A DNA stretch of 64,000 nt from Bdellovibrio sp. (GTDB taxonomy: Bacteria; Bdellovibrionota; Bdellovibrionia; Bdellovibrionales; Bdellovibrionaceae): positions 1-64,000 of the forward strand of contig JANYDD010000006.1 of assembly GCA_025359945.1 (NCBI GenBank), read 5' to 3'. The notes beneath the pieces are model-generated. The model had not been told where the DNA came from, did not search any database, and worked only from the letters and a program-made list of their open reading frames with translations. Shown here one piece after another: positions 63,064-64,000 of this stretch. Positions within the stretch are counted from its first letter, which is position 1; the number at the start of each line of letters is the position of its first letter. The position numbers and the translations under genes were made by a program.

Positions 63064-64000
63064 ATGAACGCAGCAGAATTGTTCAAAGAAATTCTATTCA
63101 CGCGTCTTAAGAGCCGGATTTTCCTGCTGGGACTGACTTTATTTTCTACTTTATTTGGTCTGATGGGCCCTTATTTCCAAAAAGAATTTCTGGATTCAAC
63201 TCTTCATCAAAAAGTTTTTTTACCGCCCGCACTGACCCGCCTGCCGCCGACGGTCCTTGAAATGACTTTGTTGGGTTTGTCATTCTTGGCTTTGCTAGCA
63301 AGCCTTGGAATGAATCAGGCGGTCTACTGGTTGGGTATGAAAGAATCGCTGATTTTGCAGAAATCAATTGGTGAGCGAATTTACACCCATCTTTTAAAAC
63401 TTCGGTCCGAAAGTCTATCGGGTCGACCGATCGGTGAAATTGTTTCGATTTACACGACCGATCTGCCTGGCGCAACGATCTTACTAGAGCAAAGTCTACC
63501 GCAATTTTTTGGAATTTTGTTCCCGCTGATCTTAGCGCCTTTATTTATGGGGATTCTTTTCCAAATTCCGGTCAAGATGACGGCAATTCTGATTGTGGCA
63601 CTGATCGCATTAAATTTAACTCTGGCTTTTCGACAAAGCCGATTTTTCTTTTTGTTTAAAAAGTTAGCCGGTGATCGAATCGCCATGGTCGCCGAATGGG
63701 TGCAGAATATCCGCGCTCTTCGAATCTTGGGTTGGACCGAATTTTTTGAAAATAAAATTTTTGAGATCCGCAAAGTAGAAACTAAAAACCGGATTGGCAT
63801 GTTGAACAACGGTCAAACCATGAATGCGATTTCGTCGTCGGTGACGTTTTTTCTGAATGTTTCGTTTCTGTCTAGTTTAGTGTTTTTAGCAGAACAAAAA
63901 CCCACCGTAGGCCAATTGTTAGCACTGCTTTGGGTGGTGGCTTTATTTTTAACAAAACCCTTTCGACAGATGCCTTGGTTTTTTACTTTTGTCTTTGATG
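63064..64000 (+). CDS. ABC exporter, membrane domain (cut by window edge)
   Basis: The frame from ATG 63064 stays open to the edge (312 codons). It reads like a type I ABC exporter membrane domain: SRIFLLGLTLFSTLFGLMGP, LGLSFLALLASLGMNQAVYW, IYTHLLKLRSESLSGRPIGE and EIVSIYTTDLPGATILLEQS (coupling-helix region), FPLILAPLFMGILFQIPVK, and MVAEWVQNIRALRILGWTEF. This resembles the ABCC/MRP-type half in which 'GRIVNLLSNDV' lies before helix 3. The ATP-binding domain would lie right of the window. Substrate unknown. Confidence 0.8.
   Translation, partial: MNAAELFKEILFTRLKSRIFLLGLTLFSTLFGLMGPYFQKEFLDSTLHQKVFLPPALTRLPPTVLEMTLLGLSFLALLASLGMNQAVYWLGMKESLILQKSIGERIYTHLLKLRSESLSGRPIGEIVSIYTTDLPGATILLEQSLPQFFGILFPLILAPLFMGILFQIPVKMTAILIVALIALNLTLAFRQSRFFFLFKKLAGDRIAMVAEWVQNIRALRILGWTEFFENKIFEIRKVETKNRIGMLNNGQTMNAISSSVTFFLNVSFLSSLVFLAEQKPTVGQLLALLWVVALFLTKPFRQMPWFFTFVFD

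Noticed and set aside
1-64000. CRISPR array, rRNA or complete tRNA gene
   Set aside because: No regular repeat-spacer pattern, no rRNA-like stretch and no full cloverleaf noticed by eye; a tool such as tRNAscan-SE would settle the tRNA point.

Overview
The window looks like a chromosomal segment of a Gram-negative, LPS-bearing bacterium of the Bdellovibrio type (phylum Bdellovibrionota). Pointers are a TIGR02147-type regulator (a family I know mainly from Bdellovibrio and Fibrobacter), an exported protein with an N-terminal GNGGD motif, a large secreted leucine-rich-repeat protein, many small exported proteins and lipoproteins, and LpxC, LptF, Omp85 and TolC homologues. Translation starts are often TTG or GTG, and genes often overlap by 4 bases. 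The placement is inference from gene content; no rRNA is present.

Layout. 1-3.6 kb: a decayed accessory zone with a phage-tail-like fragment broken by a stop, two convergent AAA/DUF4143 ATPases (one broken), and remnants. 3.7-8.7 kb: dnaK and dnaJ, divergent from purK-purE. 8.6-14.1 kb: a DUF6580 membrane protein, then a tightly overlapped operon of lipoprotein, outer-membrane protein, TolC-family protein and lipoprotein. 14.3-18.2 kb: an ATP-grasp ligase with a signal peptide, thioredoxin, a receiver-like protein and LptF. 18.4-23.3 kb: DprA, a LysM protein with a TPR lipoprotein, and ComEC split into two genes, which together suggest DNA uptake. 23.3-30.5 kb: alanine dehydrogenase, lpxC, a FliG-like protein, a dihydrouridine synthase, a TPR protein and ruvC-ruvA-ruvB.

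30.5-39.6 kb is a second accessory zone. It holds exported proteins, a TIGR02147 regulator with three palindromes upstream, an alpha/beta-hydrolase remnant, a truncated DUF2817 protein, an EEP-family nuclease/phosphatase, and a HEPN/MNT pair whose nucleotidyltransferase is cut by a stop. 39.7-48.2 kb: efp, then a TPR-TamB-Omp85 operon for outer-membrane assembly. 48.9-52.6 kb: the methylcitrate-cycle operon prpD-prpB-prpC. 52.6-53.7 kb: a PhoD-like lipoprotein that has lost its metal ligands. 53.7-55.8 kb: a peroxide-defence unit (Fur/PerR regulator, peroxiredoxin, AhpD-like protein) behind a well-formed promoter and operator. 55.9-64 kb: pepN, an unknown protein, an exported LRR protein, folE, a Tat-exported amine oxidase lipoprotein and the start of an ABC exporter.

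Themes. Core genes are intact, while accessory genes repeatedly carry single in-frame stops, frameshifts or truncations. The most unusual items are the ATP-grasp enzyme predicted to leave the cytoplasm, the PhoD-like pseudoenzyme, the palindrome-flanked TIGR02147 locus with its exported neighbours, and the split comEC behind helically phased AT palindromes.
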